From the NCBI GenBank assembly GCA_020055645.1, contig JAECZT010000007.1, positions 1,178,001 through 1,242,000 of the forward strand: a stretch of 64,000 bases of DNA, written 5' to 3'. Made by a program: the position numbers and the translations under genes. A model generated the notes under the pieces. It saw only the letters and a list, made by a program, of their open reading frames with translations, was not told the origin of the DNA and did no database searches. Positions 1 through 10,804 of this stretch are shown one piece after another (positions within the stretch are counted from its first letter, which is position 1; every line of letters starts with the position of its first letter). The stretch is from Tomocerus qinae. Lineage: Eukaryota > Arthropoda > Collembola > Entomobryomorpha > Tomoceridae.

Positions 1-618
1 CTGGTCCCTTTAGCAATGAATCATTAAAACTTGTTCCATGATTCTTAGCAGCAGCATCGAACACCAACCTCATTTTCCCAGGTTTGTTTGGGTGAAATAC
101 TCCAAAATGAGGAAGATACCAGGTGGTGGAGGTTTCTTGTTTAGCTTCTTCTGCTGTCAATTTCCTCGCAAAACCCTTTCTTACATATTCTTCAATTTTC
201 TCGCAATATTCTTTTGCTACATTTGCATCTCTATCCATTTTTCTCTCTTGTCCCTGTAACCTTTTAAAAGCTTGACATTTACTTTCTGGAAGAATTGGAT
301 TCTCTTCTTTCCAGAGTAGACCTGTCTCGAACTTATTCCCTATTCGACGAGTAGTTTCATTCATAATTGAAATTGCACGGGAATCCTCCTTGGAACACAC
401 AGAATGATTACTACTGATGTTCACTCCAAATGCTTCGGTTTTCCAACTCTCCTTGACTAATTCATGGAGAATTTCATCCTGGGGTTGTTGTTTATAAGTA
501 AAAAATGTTATTTCTGGATCCACGCGAATTTTCAGCGGATTAACATTCCCGATCAAAGCCCATCCTAGTTTGGTTCGTGCAGCCACTGGACCATTCTTAG
601 GACCTTCTACCACCTCTT
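1..618 (-). pseudogene. BEL/Pao pol, start of reverse transcriptase (runs off window)
   Basis: Minus-strand translation without an ATG gives the region linking protease to RT (NGPVAARTKLGWALIGNVNP) and the RT entry block (WYLPHFGVFHPNKPGKMRLV, then FDAAAKNHGTSFNDSLLKGP). These are standard BEL/Pao landmarks just before the RT palm. The catalytic YxDD block lies beyond base 1. This part is open over about 200 codons, so most lesions in this copy are upstream. Confidence 0.75.
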
Positions 619-673
619 GGAATAGTTAAATGAATGTTATCTAACCCAATAAGAATGGTTGGCTTGACATTTT

Positions 674-1498
674 TCATTGAGACAATAGGTATCTGCCGCA
701 AATACTTCCAATGTTCACAGAGTTTTTCGTATCAACGGTATGAAGAGGTAAATCCAATTCCTTAGTCGTTGCTACATTTTGCATAAGATATTCCTTATCA
801 TCATCCAAACCTTTAATGTGGATGCTAGTCCTAAAAGAATCTTCTTCCATTTTCGTACATGAATTGGCCCATTTCAAATGTAAAGGGTCCCTGAATCCTA
901 AAGCTCCTATTTGCTTTGCAATTCTTGTATCAATCATCGTGACCGTAGAAGCATTGTCAAATAAAGCATATGTACTAACTTCTCCTTTAGGACCTCTTAC
1001 AACAACAGGAACGACCATAAGCAATACTGTCTTTTCTACTAGTAATGTAGTACATACTTCTTCCGGTTTCTTCTTTTCTCTCCGATGAAGTAATTTATGG
1101 TGTGGAAATTCACATTGATTTACACCACAGCAAGATTTATTCCTGCATTGGGAAGTGTGGTGCCCAGGCTTCAGGCAGGAAAAGCATAGCTTCTTCTCTA
1201 AAACGAAGTTCCATCGACCATCTTCATCTTCTTTGGCAAACAACTGACAGTCATCAATTAAATGTTCTTTGCTACAAAATAAACATACTTGCTTGCCTCT
1301 CTTACTTGTCACCATCATGAATGGATTAGGTCGTTCAAATTTCTTATTTTTATTGAAATTTCCATGCTCAACTTTCTTTTCTGGTGGATGGAGATAAGGC
1401 ATACTGACACAGCTCGCTCCATTTGAAACTTTTTCAATCCACTCCGAGAAATCCTTCAGATTTACAGCCTCTGTCGAATCAAAAACTTTTTCCCCCAT
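674..1498 (-). pseudogene. BEL/Pao gag C-terminus, zinc knuckle and aspartic protease
   Basis: Same frame as the upstream gag after its TGA. A zinc-knuckle region is visible (CLFCSKEHLIDDC followed by CFSCLKPGHHTSQC, CX2CX4HX4C), the usual RNA-binding module of retrotransposon gag. After it comes the retropepsin-like segment ALFDNASTVTMID; BEL proteases normally have D-x-G-S at this place, so DNAS is a degenerate active site. The frame ends at 674, while the family's downstream residues continue in another frame (positions about 600-720), which shows at least two frameshifts. Confidence 0.78.
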
Positions 1499-1513
1499 CT
1501 TAAACGCAAGTGA

Positions 1514-2653
1514 TCAGAGTTTTCCAACAAGCTCTTCCATGAGCTGAGGATTATATAAATGACCGATAGCTTTTAGATTCTCCATCGTTGTTACCAGATT
1601 TCGCACAATGTTTGAGAATTCGATCAATTTTTCAAAATTCCCGTACTTTGGTGGTTGTAATTTTCTTGCTTTCTCGACTAGCACTTTTATGATGTACTCA
1701 GGCCGACCAAAACTGATTTCCAGAGTTTTTATAACTTTTTCAAGATTCTCCGGGACAATCATCATGCTAAGAACTGCTTCTTTAGCTTTTCCTTTCAGAC
1801 ATTTCTGCAATCGGTACATATTCTCTTCCTTTGAGAATCCACACAGTTCAGTTGATCTTCTGAATTGCGCGATGAAGTTTGGCCATTCCTCTGGATCACC
1901 AGAAAAATGTGGCAACTCCTTCCCAGTAGTCTGTCTGGCTAAAATCTTTTCCATTCCGGATTTTTCCGTTGAAACATTTAAATTCTGGACAATCTTTGCG
2001 AATTGATCCATAGACAATACTGGCATAGCATCTTTAGGAGTATTTTCCTTTTCTACAAACGAATTTCTTGGAGGTTCATTGAATTCAGCCACAGATTTCC
2101 CAGAGACATCAGCAGGAGTCGATTTTTGCCAAGCATCGACTTTCTCCATAACAGACATGGGACGTTCCCGGCATAATGTTTCTCCCCATCCAGAAACATC
2201 ATTCTCTTCCTCTGACTCCTCATCTATTCGTAATTTCTCCTGTTGTAGACGCCTGGCTACATCCTTTTTCGCCTGAGAAATTTTTCGGAGTTTTGCCTCC
2301 AGTTTGAGAGCATCCTCCTCCTGTTGCAATTTTGAAAGCTCTTCAGCAGCTTTCAAGTCTGCTTCAAATCGCCGCCTGCTTCTCTCCGTGGTTGTGGTGT
2401 GACAACTTCGGCCGCTCTTGCTTCCCACTGCAGCAATCCTGAAATTTTCATCCATTGGTGCTGGCGGCGGCGATGAAACTTCTAAAAGATTGACCATCTC
2501 TCCAGGTAAGGATCCACTTTCCCGTGCCAGGGAATAGTGCCACTCTCCGTAGCGCTTCGGCATCCTTCCTTTATTTCTCCGGTCGCTGCATCTCCCGAGT
2601 CCCTCCGCACCAGGCTCACCGACGGATTTCGACATTTTGACAGTTTTTTCCAC
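1514..2653 (-). pseudogene. gag: BEL/Pao gag N-terminal region
   Basis: A 379-codon frame, one TGA short of continuing into the next frame. Residues about 90-150 form a highly charged coiled-coil (AAEELSKLQQEEDALKLEAK), and residues about 240-379 match the capsid-like region seen in BEL/Pao gag (LPHFSGDPEEWPNFIAQFRR, typical of the DUF1759/peptidase A17 architecture). The role would be assembly of virus-like particles around the element RNA. The TGA at 1514-1516 interrupts a frame that otherwise reads straight into the zinc-knuckle/protease part, so it is a disabling point mutation rather than a natural gene end. The 5' LTR lies 34 bp upstream of the ATG. Confidence 0.8.
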
Positions 2654-2672
2654 AGGACTGTTCTAAACAATA

Positions 2673-2686
2673 GCTCGAAGGACCAA
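2673..2686 (-). other. putative tRNA primer binding site
   Basis: Minus-strand sequence TTGGTCCTTCGAGC abuts the LTR end. From memory, TGGTCCTTCGAGC-type primer sites are common in insect BEL/Pao elements; the exact tRNA is not asserted. Position directly after the CA end of the LTR is the main support. Confidence 0.6.
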
Positions 2687-2943
2687 TGTTACTGACTGAC
2701 AATCAGCAAACATACATAAGACAAAGACAAACCTGACTTCGGACAGAAATCTGACTATTTATTTCATGATAATCGGAGGAATACAAATGTACGTCCTACC
2801 GCGAGGAGTAAATCTAATCAACTGACTTATTTCTAACATTTTCCCTTACTTGTTTGCTAATCACAGATAAAACATATAAAATAACACAACACAAATAATA
2901 TAACAATAATCTCCTTGGAGCCAATTCCTGTTACTCAGCCACA
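2687..2943 (-). repeat. 5' LTR of the BEL/Pao element
   Basis: On the minus strand the segment starts TGTGGCTGAG and ends CAGTAACA, giving the expected TG...CA ends. It is followed at once by a primer-binding-site-like sequence. The length of 257 bp is short but within the range for insect BEL elements. The second LTR is not in the window, so identity between LTRs cannot be checked. Confidence 0.75.
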
Positions 2944-2945
2944 GC

Positions 2946-3592
2946 GTTTGTACGAATAATAAGTGTACTTGTCAACCAAAAGAAACTGTATGTTGGGATA
3001 ACGAGACTTGTTGCTCAAATGTTTGTGTAAACCACATTTGCTCATGCACATTAGAATCAGATCCTTGTTCTAGCAGCACCGACTGTTGTAAAGGTATGTG
3101 CCAAAACAATAAATGTGTTTGTCTTGGAGAAAACGAAATTTGTAATACCGACAGAGAATGTTGTTCAGGAAAATGTGACGGGGGTGAATGTGCAAATCTC
3201 CGGAAAGGAGAGACTTGCACCGATACTAATGGATGTCTTAGAGGTTCTTGTAACGCTGGTAAATGTTCTTGTACGTCATCGGAAAGTCCTTGCTCTAAAC
3301 ACTCCGACTGTTGCAGTAGAAATTGTAAAAATTCCGTCTGTGAGTGTAGTTTGATTTCAGGAGCCTGTTTAGCTGACAGTGGCTGTTGCTATGGAGCACA
3401 TTGCCGCGATAGAAAATGTGAATCTTGTCAAACTTTCGGAATGACGTGTACTATGTCCTCAGATTGTTGTAGTAGAATGTGTTCAAACGGGGTTTGTACC
3501 CAGCTAGTCTGTCATGCACGAGGGAAACGATGTCTTACATTAGAGCATTGCTGTTCTTCTAGTCACGAAATCTATGTTTTTCAAATTTTCTG
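2946..3592 (+). pseudogene. cysteine-rich knottin-repeat gene, truncated left-arm copy
   Basis: The frame reads CX6CX5CCX3C...CXC repeats identical but for rare changes to residues of the intact right-arm gene (46160-48600, minus). It is cut at its 5' side by the BEL LTR at 2943/2944, and near 3555 by a deletion of about 135 bp that removes the last cysteine repeats and the normal stop; the frame then ends after a few unrelated residues. It cannot be a functional gene as it stands. The rest of its 5' part may lie beyond the BEL element, left of the window. Confidence 0.85.
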
Positions 3593-3593
3593 A

Positions 3594-4139
3594 GATTTTA
3601 CATCTCATTCGCTAAGAATTTTAAAAACATTGATGAGGTGATAAACTATTTCATAATTGCAGGATGTTTTAATGTTAGATATTAAATATATTAAATTTTA
3701 TGTTAATTTAAAAAGAGATAACGCAAAATTTAAGATTATAAAAACAATTAGAAATTCATTTATTAATTTTTAGAATTTTTTATGAATTTGAAACTGATAC
3801 TGAACCCTGAATTGGTAACATAATCTTCTATTCCTTTATAGTCGTATCTTGAAGCCTGAAGAAGAAATCAGAAAAAATGACCCCAACGTCGTTTAGTTTA
3901 ACCTGAACGCAGCATATTTTCATCACAGATGATCAAATAGTATAAATAAGCCAGTCTTAAGGACGGGATGATTCAACACCACAGCTATTGAATCATTATA
4001 ATAATAGCATATCAAATCCAATTATTTTACCAAGGAGGTATGTCTTTTCTAAAGTTGCCGCTTTCTAAAGTCCCTTAATCAGCTGTAGGCAATATTCAAA
4101 ATAATATTAGTAAATTAATACATTAATAATAGTATGTAC
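3594..4139. other. non-coding gap with possible core promoter
   Basis: No supported gene. On the plus strand a TATAAATA box stands at 3941-3948, followed about 30 bp later by unique sequence and, near 4036, by a GT donor-like GGAGGTATGTC. This could be a promoter and 5' non-coding exon, with its mirror copy in the right arm at about 45.7-45.8 kb. No coding exon is linked to it, so this is weak. Confidence 0.2.
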
Positions 4140-4640
4140 AGGATGGTCCTAATATAATAGGTGAGGGTTTGGGTTGGTGTAATGTGTCCCTCCATTTTAA
4201 AGTACCACGGACCCTCTATATCTCAGAATATTTAGATATGACCCCAAATGGTTCATCGGATCTTTGCCGGACATGACCTGGAGGTCACGTTCCCTACCCC
4301 AAAACCCCTTCAGGGGAGTCATGGGTAAATTGAGATTCCACCGGATTTTGATAGATATCGAACCTTTGAACTAAACTACCCCCAACCCCTCCGACCCCCC
4401 TAAGCGGGTACACCACAGAAACTTGCCAAATATGCACAAAAGTCTTGCAGCGACCAGTAAAAACGATTCCTAGTACATTCCTTCTCATATACCCACTCCC
4501 AAGGGTGGTGTCGGGGGCAAAATGAGATTTGACCAGATTTGGATAGATATGAAGCCCCCCCCAACAAAATTCCACCACCTCCACCCCCTTCAAACAAAAA
4601 TGTATCAAATTCACTAATATGTCAGAAAATGATTAGAGGA
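4140..4640. repeat. dispersed G-run/AGATATCGA module
   Basis: A mosaic of short modules, each with TTTTGATAGATATCGA-like words next to runs of C or G and a block around CATGACCTGGAGGTCACGT. Related modules recur at about 6110-6300 and 7040-7530 in both orientations, and again in the right arm. No open frame with family resemblance. Probably a decayed non-autonomous mobile element family. Confidence 0.5.
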
Positions 4641-4765
4641 TGGGCCTTGTGCAAAGTAATATACCACAGGATTTCAATAGATATCGATGTTTTAATACTT
4701 TAAATATACGTTTCGGCATAGCCATAGCCATCATCAGGGGAAGGGCATTACCTTCCGACGCACGC

Positions 4766-5065
4766 CTTTTACTAAGGTTTGCAACTCAAGTTTTAAGCGC
4801 GCCTTTTACCAAGGTTTGCAACTCAAGGTTTAAGCGCGCCTTTTACCAAGGTTTGCAACTCAAGGTTTAAGCACGCCTTTTACTGAGGTTTGCAACTCAA
4901 GGTTTAAGCACGCCGTTTACCGAGGTTTGCAACTCATGGTTTAAGCACGCCGTTAACCAAGAATTGCAATGCAAGGTTTATGCACGCCGTTTACCGAGGT
5001 TTTCAACTCAAGGTTTAACCATGCCATTTACCGAGGCTTTTGCAACTCTAGGTTGGGATTTTGGG
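4766..5065. repeat. 37-bp tandem repeat array
   Basis: About eight copies of a 37-bp unit built on ACCAAGGTTTGCAACTCAA and TTTAAGCGCGCC. Copies diverge progressively toward the 5065 side. Mirror copy at about 44646-44945. Confidence 0.85.
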
Positions 5066-5164
5066 GAGGGTTGGTGGGCTTTTCAATAAGCACACTTTTT
5101 ATAGAGGGTCGCAACACTTTTGGACGTGTATAGGGATTTTTAAGGGTCACAATCAATGCAAAGT

Positions 5165-5836
5165 CTAATTTTCCAACGTATTGTCGTGGACTGGAACGAG
5201 AGTGAGTCCCAGATTTGGGATCACACGCCCCAAGTGTGGATCACCATTAGGAAAAAATGCCGGAATTGCCCTTACAAAGGTTCTACTTTGGCTTACAGCA
5301 CAGTGTCCTGAAAAACCCAGAACATCGCAATTACGGTAGTTTGTCAGTTCATCTGACATTATAAAAGTGTCTTGTCTAATATGCTCATGCATTAAAGACC
5401 ACAAAGTCGGTCGACTTTTATCACGAATTTGAATAACAAATCTCTTCTTAGTGAATCTGCTAATCCCTCTAAACACACATAACGCGCTTCGCCAGGGACC
5501 GCTACGATGATATTTTGGAGTAAAGAGGTGACTTTCGTCAACCTCAACGACGTCACCTGGTTCTCCTATTTGTTGTTCATCGTGAGTGTGGACTACACGA
5601 CAAAATTTTCTACAAAAATTGCAGAAGTCTACAGCGGCGTGAGTGTCGACTTCACAATGCAACCGTGCAAAAGTTACTGGCATTCTAAAGAACCAGCAAA
5701 CTAACAGTCGCAAAATCTTTAATATAGGCAGTTGGGACCCCTCAAAAAAGGTATTTCGAAGCGGATTAACAATTACTTCCCCGTAATACTGTCTTCGGCA
5801 ATGCAATCTCAATCCCAATTTATATCTAACATGCAC
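5165..5836 (-). pseudogene. Merlin (IS1016-type) transposase fragment, left-arm copy
   Basis: A 223-codon frame. Residues about 25-85 match the region preceding the catalytic core in Merlin transposases (NTFFEGSQLPILKILRLL), and residues about 95-175 carry the DDE core start VVEVDESHLFTPKYHRSG and a second acidic block IMSDELTNYRN. The family would cut and paste Merlin elements by DDE chemistry. The N-terminal zinc-ribbon part (about 60 residues) and the C-terminal third with its final acidic residue are missing or replaced by unrelated sequence, so the enzyme is incomplete. The right-arm copy (43875-44546) is identical over all 223 residues. An open frame this long in a truncated fragment may mean recent decay. 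Confidence 0.7.
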
Positions 5837-6409
5837 ATTTCGGGTAATAAGATATATAGGCTTCTACTGTCTGCTCCTCGGTGGAAATGAGGGCCGAAAA
5901 TGTAAAAAGGTTGAAGTTTTCTACGTTCAGAAGATTGAGTAAAGCTATTTATGAATGGGTGTAGGCAAGGGAAGGCCATGGGTCTGGGATTGTTTAGGGG
6001 TGGACTGGAGAAAGCCGGTTGAGTGATCAGGGATAGCTGAGTGATGGGTCGGGGATGGCTGGGGAATGTGTGATAGCTGGTGAATGGATTTTGGGATATG
6101 ATATATATGATATACCGGATATGAACTGGAGGGTCCGATCCCTCCCTCAACACCCCCCCAAGGGGGTCTGGGGCACATTGAGATTCCTCCGGATTTTGAT
6201 AGATATCGAGTCCCTGAACAAAGTCCCGCCCACCCCCACCCCTTCGACCCCCCCTTAGGGGGGTACTTTGAAAAATATGATAATCTAAGCAAAAATAACT
6301 TTAATTGACTACTGGAAATGACTCAAGATACCTTCCTACCTCATCCCCACCCGAAGAAGGGTCTGGGGCCAAGTCTCTACCAAACCTAACATTATTAAAA
6401 TCTGTATTT
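5837..6409. other. non-coding, dispersed module 2
   Basis: No supported gene. About 5940-6110 is a low-complexity GGGTCTGG/GTGATGGG-type stretch; 6110-6300 repeats the AGATATCGA/G-run module seen at 4140-4640. Short open frames here are read through these repeats and have no protein-like features. Confidence 0.5.
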
Positions 6410-7025
6410 GTATATTTTATTTAAGTTAGGTTTATTATTTTATTTAGGTTAGGTTTATTATTTTATTTAGGTTAGGTTTATTATTTTATTTAGGTTAGGT
6501 TTATTATTTTATTTAGGTTAGGTTTATTATTTTATTTAGGTTAGGTTTATTATTTTATTTAGGTTAGGTTTATTATTTTATTTAGGTTAGGTTTATTATT
6601 TTATTTAGGTTAGGTTTATTATTTTATTTAGGTTAGGTTTATTATTTTATTTAGGTTAGGTTTATTATTTTATTTAGGTTAGGTTTATTATTTTATTTAG
6701 GTTAGGTATATTATTTTATTTAGATTAGGTTAGGTTTATTATTTTATTTAGGTTAGGTTAGGTTTATTTTATTTAGATTAGGTTAGGTTTATTATTTTAT
6801 TTAGGTTAGGTTAGGTTTATTTTATTTAGATTAGGATTATTTTGTTTAGGTTAGGTTTATTTTGTTTAGGTTAGGTTTATTTTGTTTAGGTTTGGTTAGG
6901 TTAGGTTTATTCTGTTTAGGTTTGGTTAGGTTAGGTTTATTTTATTTAGATTAGGTTTCTTTTGTTTAGGTTTGGTTAGGTTTATTTTATTTAGATTAGG
7001 TTTATTTTGTTTAGGTTAGGTTAGG
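6410..7025. repeat. 23-bp array containing TTAGGTTAGG, left arm
   Basis: Tandem units of TTTATTATTTTATTTAGGTTAGG, period 23 bp, very homogeneous up to about 6720 and then drifting into shorter variants with TTTGGTTAGG. The units contain two tandem TTAGG words, the arthropod telomere repeat. The right arm copy (42811-43310) is about 123 bp shorter, so copy number has changed since the arms separated. Confidence 0.92.
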
Positions 7026-7690
7026 GGGTGGGGTTGAGCGGGACCTTGTTCAGAGTGTCGATATCTATCCAAATCTGGTGAAATCTCAAATTTTCCCAGA
7101 ACACACTTGCGAGGGGGTGAGGGTGGTCCAGACTTTGTTCAGGGGGTCAATATCTGTCAAAATCAGTGGAATCTTATTTTGCCCCAGACCCCCGCTTGGG
7201 GGGGGGGGTGAGGTAGGAAGGTACCTTGAATCATTTCCAGTAGTCAATTCATGTTGTTTATGCTTTGATTATCATATTTTTCAAAGTACGGGACTTTGTT
7301 CAGGGACTCGATATCTATCACTCGATATCTATCAAAATCCGGAATCTCACTTTGCTCCAGACCCCCCCCCCCCCGGAGATGTATGTTGAGGGTGTGAACG
7401 GACCCTCCAGTTTATGTCCGGCAAATATCCATTGAAACATTGGGGTGTCACGTCTAAATATTCTGAGATACGGGGTACCTGCCGGACTGAAAAAGTGGCC
7501 CCGTTTGCTGCAATCCCACCCTTTTACTGCAATAGTAAACAACGAATATAACTTTCTAAAGATTGCAAGTATAAATCATAAAATAGTTTCATTTTGTAGT
7601 CTGATGTTAGTAGAATAGTTTTTCTTGGATTTAAGGCCATATTTCATTCTCCAAATTTTTTAAACCTTATTTGCAAGCCTAAGTAACTGT
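7026..7690. repeat. dispersed modules, third occurrence
   Basis: Two more copies of the ATCTATCAAAATC/G-run module and, at about 7390-7500, an inverted copy of the CTGGAGG...AATATTCTGAGATA block of 4190-4300. A run of C (7362-7374) makes this stretch prone to sequencing error; arms differ here. Bases 7540-7690 are unique sequence with no gene. Confidence 0.45.
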
Positions 7691-8910
7691 TGTAACGACT
7701 TTTGTAAAGGTTTAAGGCTATTTTTCGCGCAAATGCTCGGTTAAAGGCAACCCAACACGGAGAGCGTCACTATTGGGTTATCACTAACCCCTCACACGAG
7801 ACCTTATTACAAAAAAGAATGAAAGCTAGATAACTTCGTAGAATAAATGGGCAACAACACAATATAAATACAATACAAATGTATCCAAAAGCTTTGAACA
7901 ATATCCAAACTGTGTAGATAGGTACTACATAATGCTATTACATACATATGTTCCATGTGCCTATCTAATGCCTAACCCGGCTGATTCAAGGAGTCCGGTC
8001 TTGCCTCTTGTAAATAAACACTCTCTGTAAATAACTCCCCGAGTTACCCGCATATAAATTATTATCGTCCCGTGTCTGCATCCGCTCAGGTCATACCATA
8101 GGCACGAGATGACACAAACAATTTACATTAAGCAAACTCACAATACAACAAACACCCAAATAACCTCTAATAATCACAACAGTGTAAACAGTGAAGGGAA
8201 CCCTCAGCAAAGTACTGAGAGGTTAAAACGGAATCACCCAAAATAGTTAACCCGGAAAACGTCAGAGGGAACGTGAAACCGCAACCCTGAACTCGAGACA
8301 AGAAGGAGGAGGACAACACAAAGGACCGAACTCAAGACACTCTGCTACAGAGAATCGGACTCGATTACTCTGTAGGAACCCACACGTGACCCTGAACTCA
8401 GAAACCACGTGTTGAGTAAGGCACCGATTCGGTGACTAAACTCTAACCCTCTAATCGGCTCCGAACTCGAGTCTGAGTAAAGCTAGCACACAACCTCTGA
8501 CGTCACCAGTCAACCGAAACACAGACAGGAAACCCAGCAACAGATCCCAGGAACTAAGCAAGACCCAGAAATCCCAATCACTATTAGAATTACACTTAAC
8601 CTATTTTAGCTGCAACTAGACCATTCCAGCCTTCATCTACTACGGTAATTAGCTCCGTTGATCAACTTTAGACACACTAACTGAATCAGGCCTAAAAGCT
8701 CTTTCTGTTTTTGCATTCACAATGACCAAAATGTCATTGCAAATATCTTTTATTTAACTTTATCACTTAAAACTATGTTTATTTCCCGTAAGCTCAATCC
8801 CAGAGCTTACAAATACAACTTAAGTTAACATTACACTTAAACTACTGTTCCTTGAGTTGTAACTCAACCTTACAAGCAATCCCTATAGCCCAAATCCATG
8901 AATCCTTACA
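7691..8910. repeat. solo LTR, 1.22 kb, left arm
   Basis: The segment starts TGTAACGACT and ends CCTTACA, has TG...CA ends and is flanked on both sides by CTGT (7687-7690 and 8911-8914), a 4-bp target duplication. No internal retrotransposon sequence adjoins it, so it is a solo LTR left after LTR-LTR recombination. It is present at the mirrored place in the right arm with the same flanking 4-mer, so it was there before the arms duplicated. Confidence 0.75.
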
Positions 8911-8974
8911 CTGTATGTTGATATTTTGTTTATTTTGACCATTTCGACCAGTGGCCCGGTCAAAATGCAAAAAG

Positions 8975-10100
8975 TGGTCAACTGTATAACACTGCAGCAC
9001 CTCCCTTGAGGGCACCCTCGTTCAACTTTTATGCATTGAATAGCGCTACCAACTGTAACGATCTCTTAACATTCGTTCTATCCAACGCATTATGGACTCA
9101 TTTACTCCCTCTCTTTCTATATCCAAACAAATCGATTTGAAAGTGGCATGGCTAACAGCCCCCTCGACATCTAAGATGATAGCGAGAGCCATTTGATTAC
9201 TTTTGAGGGCACATTCAATGCCAGCAGTATATTGATGAAGAGCTGCATCAGTGGAAATACCACGTAGATATGTAAACTGTCCTGCATCTTTCATTTTGTT
9301 TTCAAGCTCTGCAGTTTTGATACTTCAGTCAATAAGATGTTCAAGCCTTTTCATACAAGTCGAGATAAGTGATATTGGTCGCCCTGAGTTAGCTTTTTGA
9401 TAACTACTCTTGCCTGTCTTTGGTATAAAGATTACTTTAGCTTGTCGCCATGCCATTGGAATATATCCAAAGTCAAAACGAGCTAATGGCCCTTTAGACT
9501 TATTCTAACGTGATTAACACTGCAATTGAGCTAACAGCACAGATGCAATGGTCACATCCATGTCTGAAGTATAGCTACCATCAGCAGTTTCTATTGGACC
9601 TAACGTCCTACTTCTGTCTTTGACGAGAACTTTTGCAAGCTTTGATGCTTGCTGAGCTTCTTCATTTTCATTGCAAAAGGCTCTCCATGAGTCCCCTTTA
9701 TCTTTTCGTAATGTGCTGTTAAAAACCAAACGAATGTTTCTTAACTCTGCTTTTGACTCTAAGGTTATTTTAGATTTAAATTTTTTAAGAGCTACCTTAG
9801 AATAGTTAGATCTTGATTCCACCAAGGAGAAAGTTTGCCACCACTCCTTGTAGTCTCCATTGGGCAAGCTTAATGGAAGGCGTCAATAATAATTTTGTTG
9901 ACAATATTGACTTGTTTATCAAGTTGATCAACTGTTGCAACTGGAGTGCAAGGTATATTTGTAATGCTTTTCTTAATTGTCCTACTATATAAGGACCAGT
10001 CGGCTTTTTTTGGATTTCTAAATTGAATTGGCTTAAGGATAATTGTGTTAAATGTAGATTGGAATGAAATGATTCTTCTATTCCACCTCCTTGCAAATAA
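8975..10100 (-). pseudogene. Jockey-like LINE fragment (linker and RT), left arm
   Basis: Minus-strand frames, split by several frameshifts and stops, give in order the end of the endonuclease domain (PWWNQD context near 9825), the basic linker with SWRAFCNEN, the RT block GRPISLISTCMKRLEHLID, the block YLRGISTDAALH, LDVEGAVSH where active RTs have an LDIEGAFD-like motif, and VERGCPQG. This order is the non-LTR retrotransposon RT fingers/palm. The YxDD block is absent, and the fragment stops at about 8975. It is a dead 5'- and 3'-truncated copy; the mirror copy is at 39735-40860. Confidence 0.8.
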
Positions 10101-10324
10101 TTCACACTAATTCTTCTTTTCCTCTAATCTGATTTTACAAAACTAGCTATGCTGGTATTACAAAACTGCTACCGCTTTAGTCAAATGTCTAAACTGTCGG
10201 TTATTAATCAAACTTCGTATTAATATAATTAATTATCAAACTTTGAGTTCATTACATTTAAAAGATTGTAAAACTGCCGTTTGTGGTTGTAAAATTGCAG
10301 TGGCTGGTTGTAAAACTTCAGTAG
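10101..10324. other. intergenic, no feature seen
   Basis: Unique AT-rich sequence with a few TGTAAAACTGC-like words. In the right arm the 1.79-kb element at 37933-39721 is inserted in the corresponding sequence; this arm shows the empty site GAATTAGTG at about 10110. Confidence 0.5.
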
Positions 10325-10804
10325 TGTAATATAAGGATGATTTGATTATGGTATATAGTGATTATACAATGTAATGATTTGCGAGACTTTAGATTTCCTT
10401 TCGGAAGATTTTAAATAAGAGAAACAGTCTAGACTTTTATTTACTAGATAACGAATAACGTAAACATAGAACGTAAACACAAGATACAAAGTGTGGAAGA
10501 GCAAGGGCTCCTACATTGTAATATTTTGTTTATATATGCAGGGCATGCAGTGATGCTTGGCATTCTGCATACCCTGATTCATAGATTTCAATGCTAACAT
10601 TCCATGCAAACGTTGCATACTCGGAGAATCTGCAACGTTCGCATGAATTGCATTTCATGCAGGATCCGAAGTGTGTCTGTAGGTACACTTCGGCATTTTA
10701 CAATGTAGGTACCTTTTGATTCACCTCCTGCATGCAGGTGTCACTGTACTTAATACATAATATTATTATCATTCTTATTTATTACGTAGAATCATTATTC
10801 TACA
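10325..10804 (-). repeat. probable LTR with upstream polypurine tract, left arm
   Basis: On the minus strand a G-rich tract (GTAGGGGGTAA) is followed by TGTAGAATAATG, and about 480 bp later the segment ends TTATATTACA. Inside are a TATATAAA box and an AATAAA signal in the right order for an LTR promoter and polyadenylation site. It looks like a 3' LTR of a Copia- or Gypsy-type element; no pol sequence remains upstream. The downstream boundary is chosen by the CA-type end and is not certain. Confidence 0.5.

Larger units (their letters stand above)
1..2943 (-). mobile_element. BEL/Pao LTR retrotransposon, 5' part, degenerate
   Basis: Seen: on the minus strand the order is a 257-bp LTR (2687-2943), a primer-binding-site-like stretch, a gag reading frame, a zinc knuckle with aspartic protease, and the start of a pol/RT frame that leaves the window at base 1. 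The gag region with a coiled-coil head and the RT entry motif (WYLPHFGVFHPNKPGK) are typical of BEL/Pao. The frames are broken by a TGA at 1514-1516 and by frameshifts near 620-720, so this copy is dead. Its outer LTR boundary coincides exactly with the first base of the palindrome's left arm. Inference: the element inserted inside the left arm, so the palindrome's visible left edge is an insertion point and not its real end. The 3' LTR and target duplication lie outside the window. Confidence 0.88.

Noticed and set aside
816-1320. Plus-strand frames at 816-1088 and 1102-1320
   Set aside because: Shadows of the BEL gag/protease frame on the minus strand.
3900-4040. Promoter and first exon of a further gene behind TATAAATA
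   Set aside because: No coding exon could be linked; kept only as a weak note in the gap entry.
6410-7025. True telomere
   Set aside because: TTAGG words are embedded in a 23-bp unit, not pure TTAGG repeats, and coding-type sequence lies on both sides.
9806-10105. 99-codon frame with a Met start in the LINE region
   Set aside because: The LINE-like residues (endonuclease end and PWWNQD) are in a different frame, so this one is a shadow.
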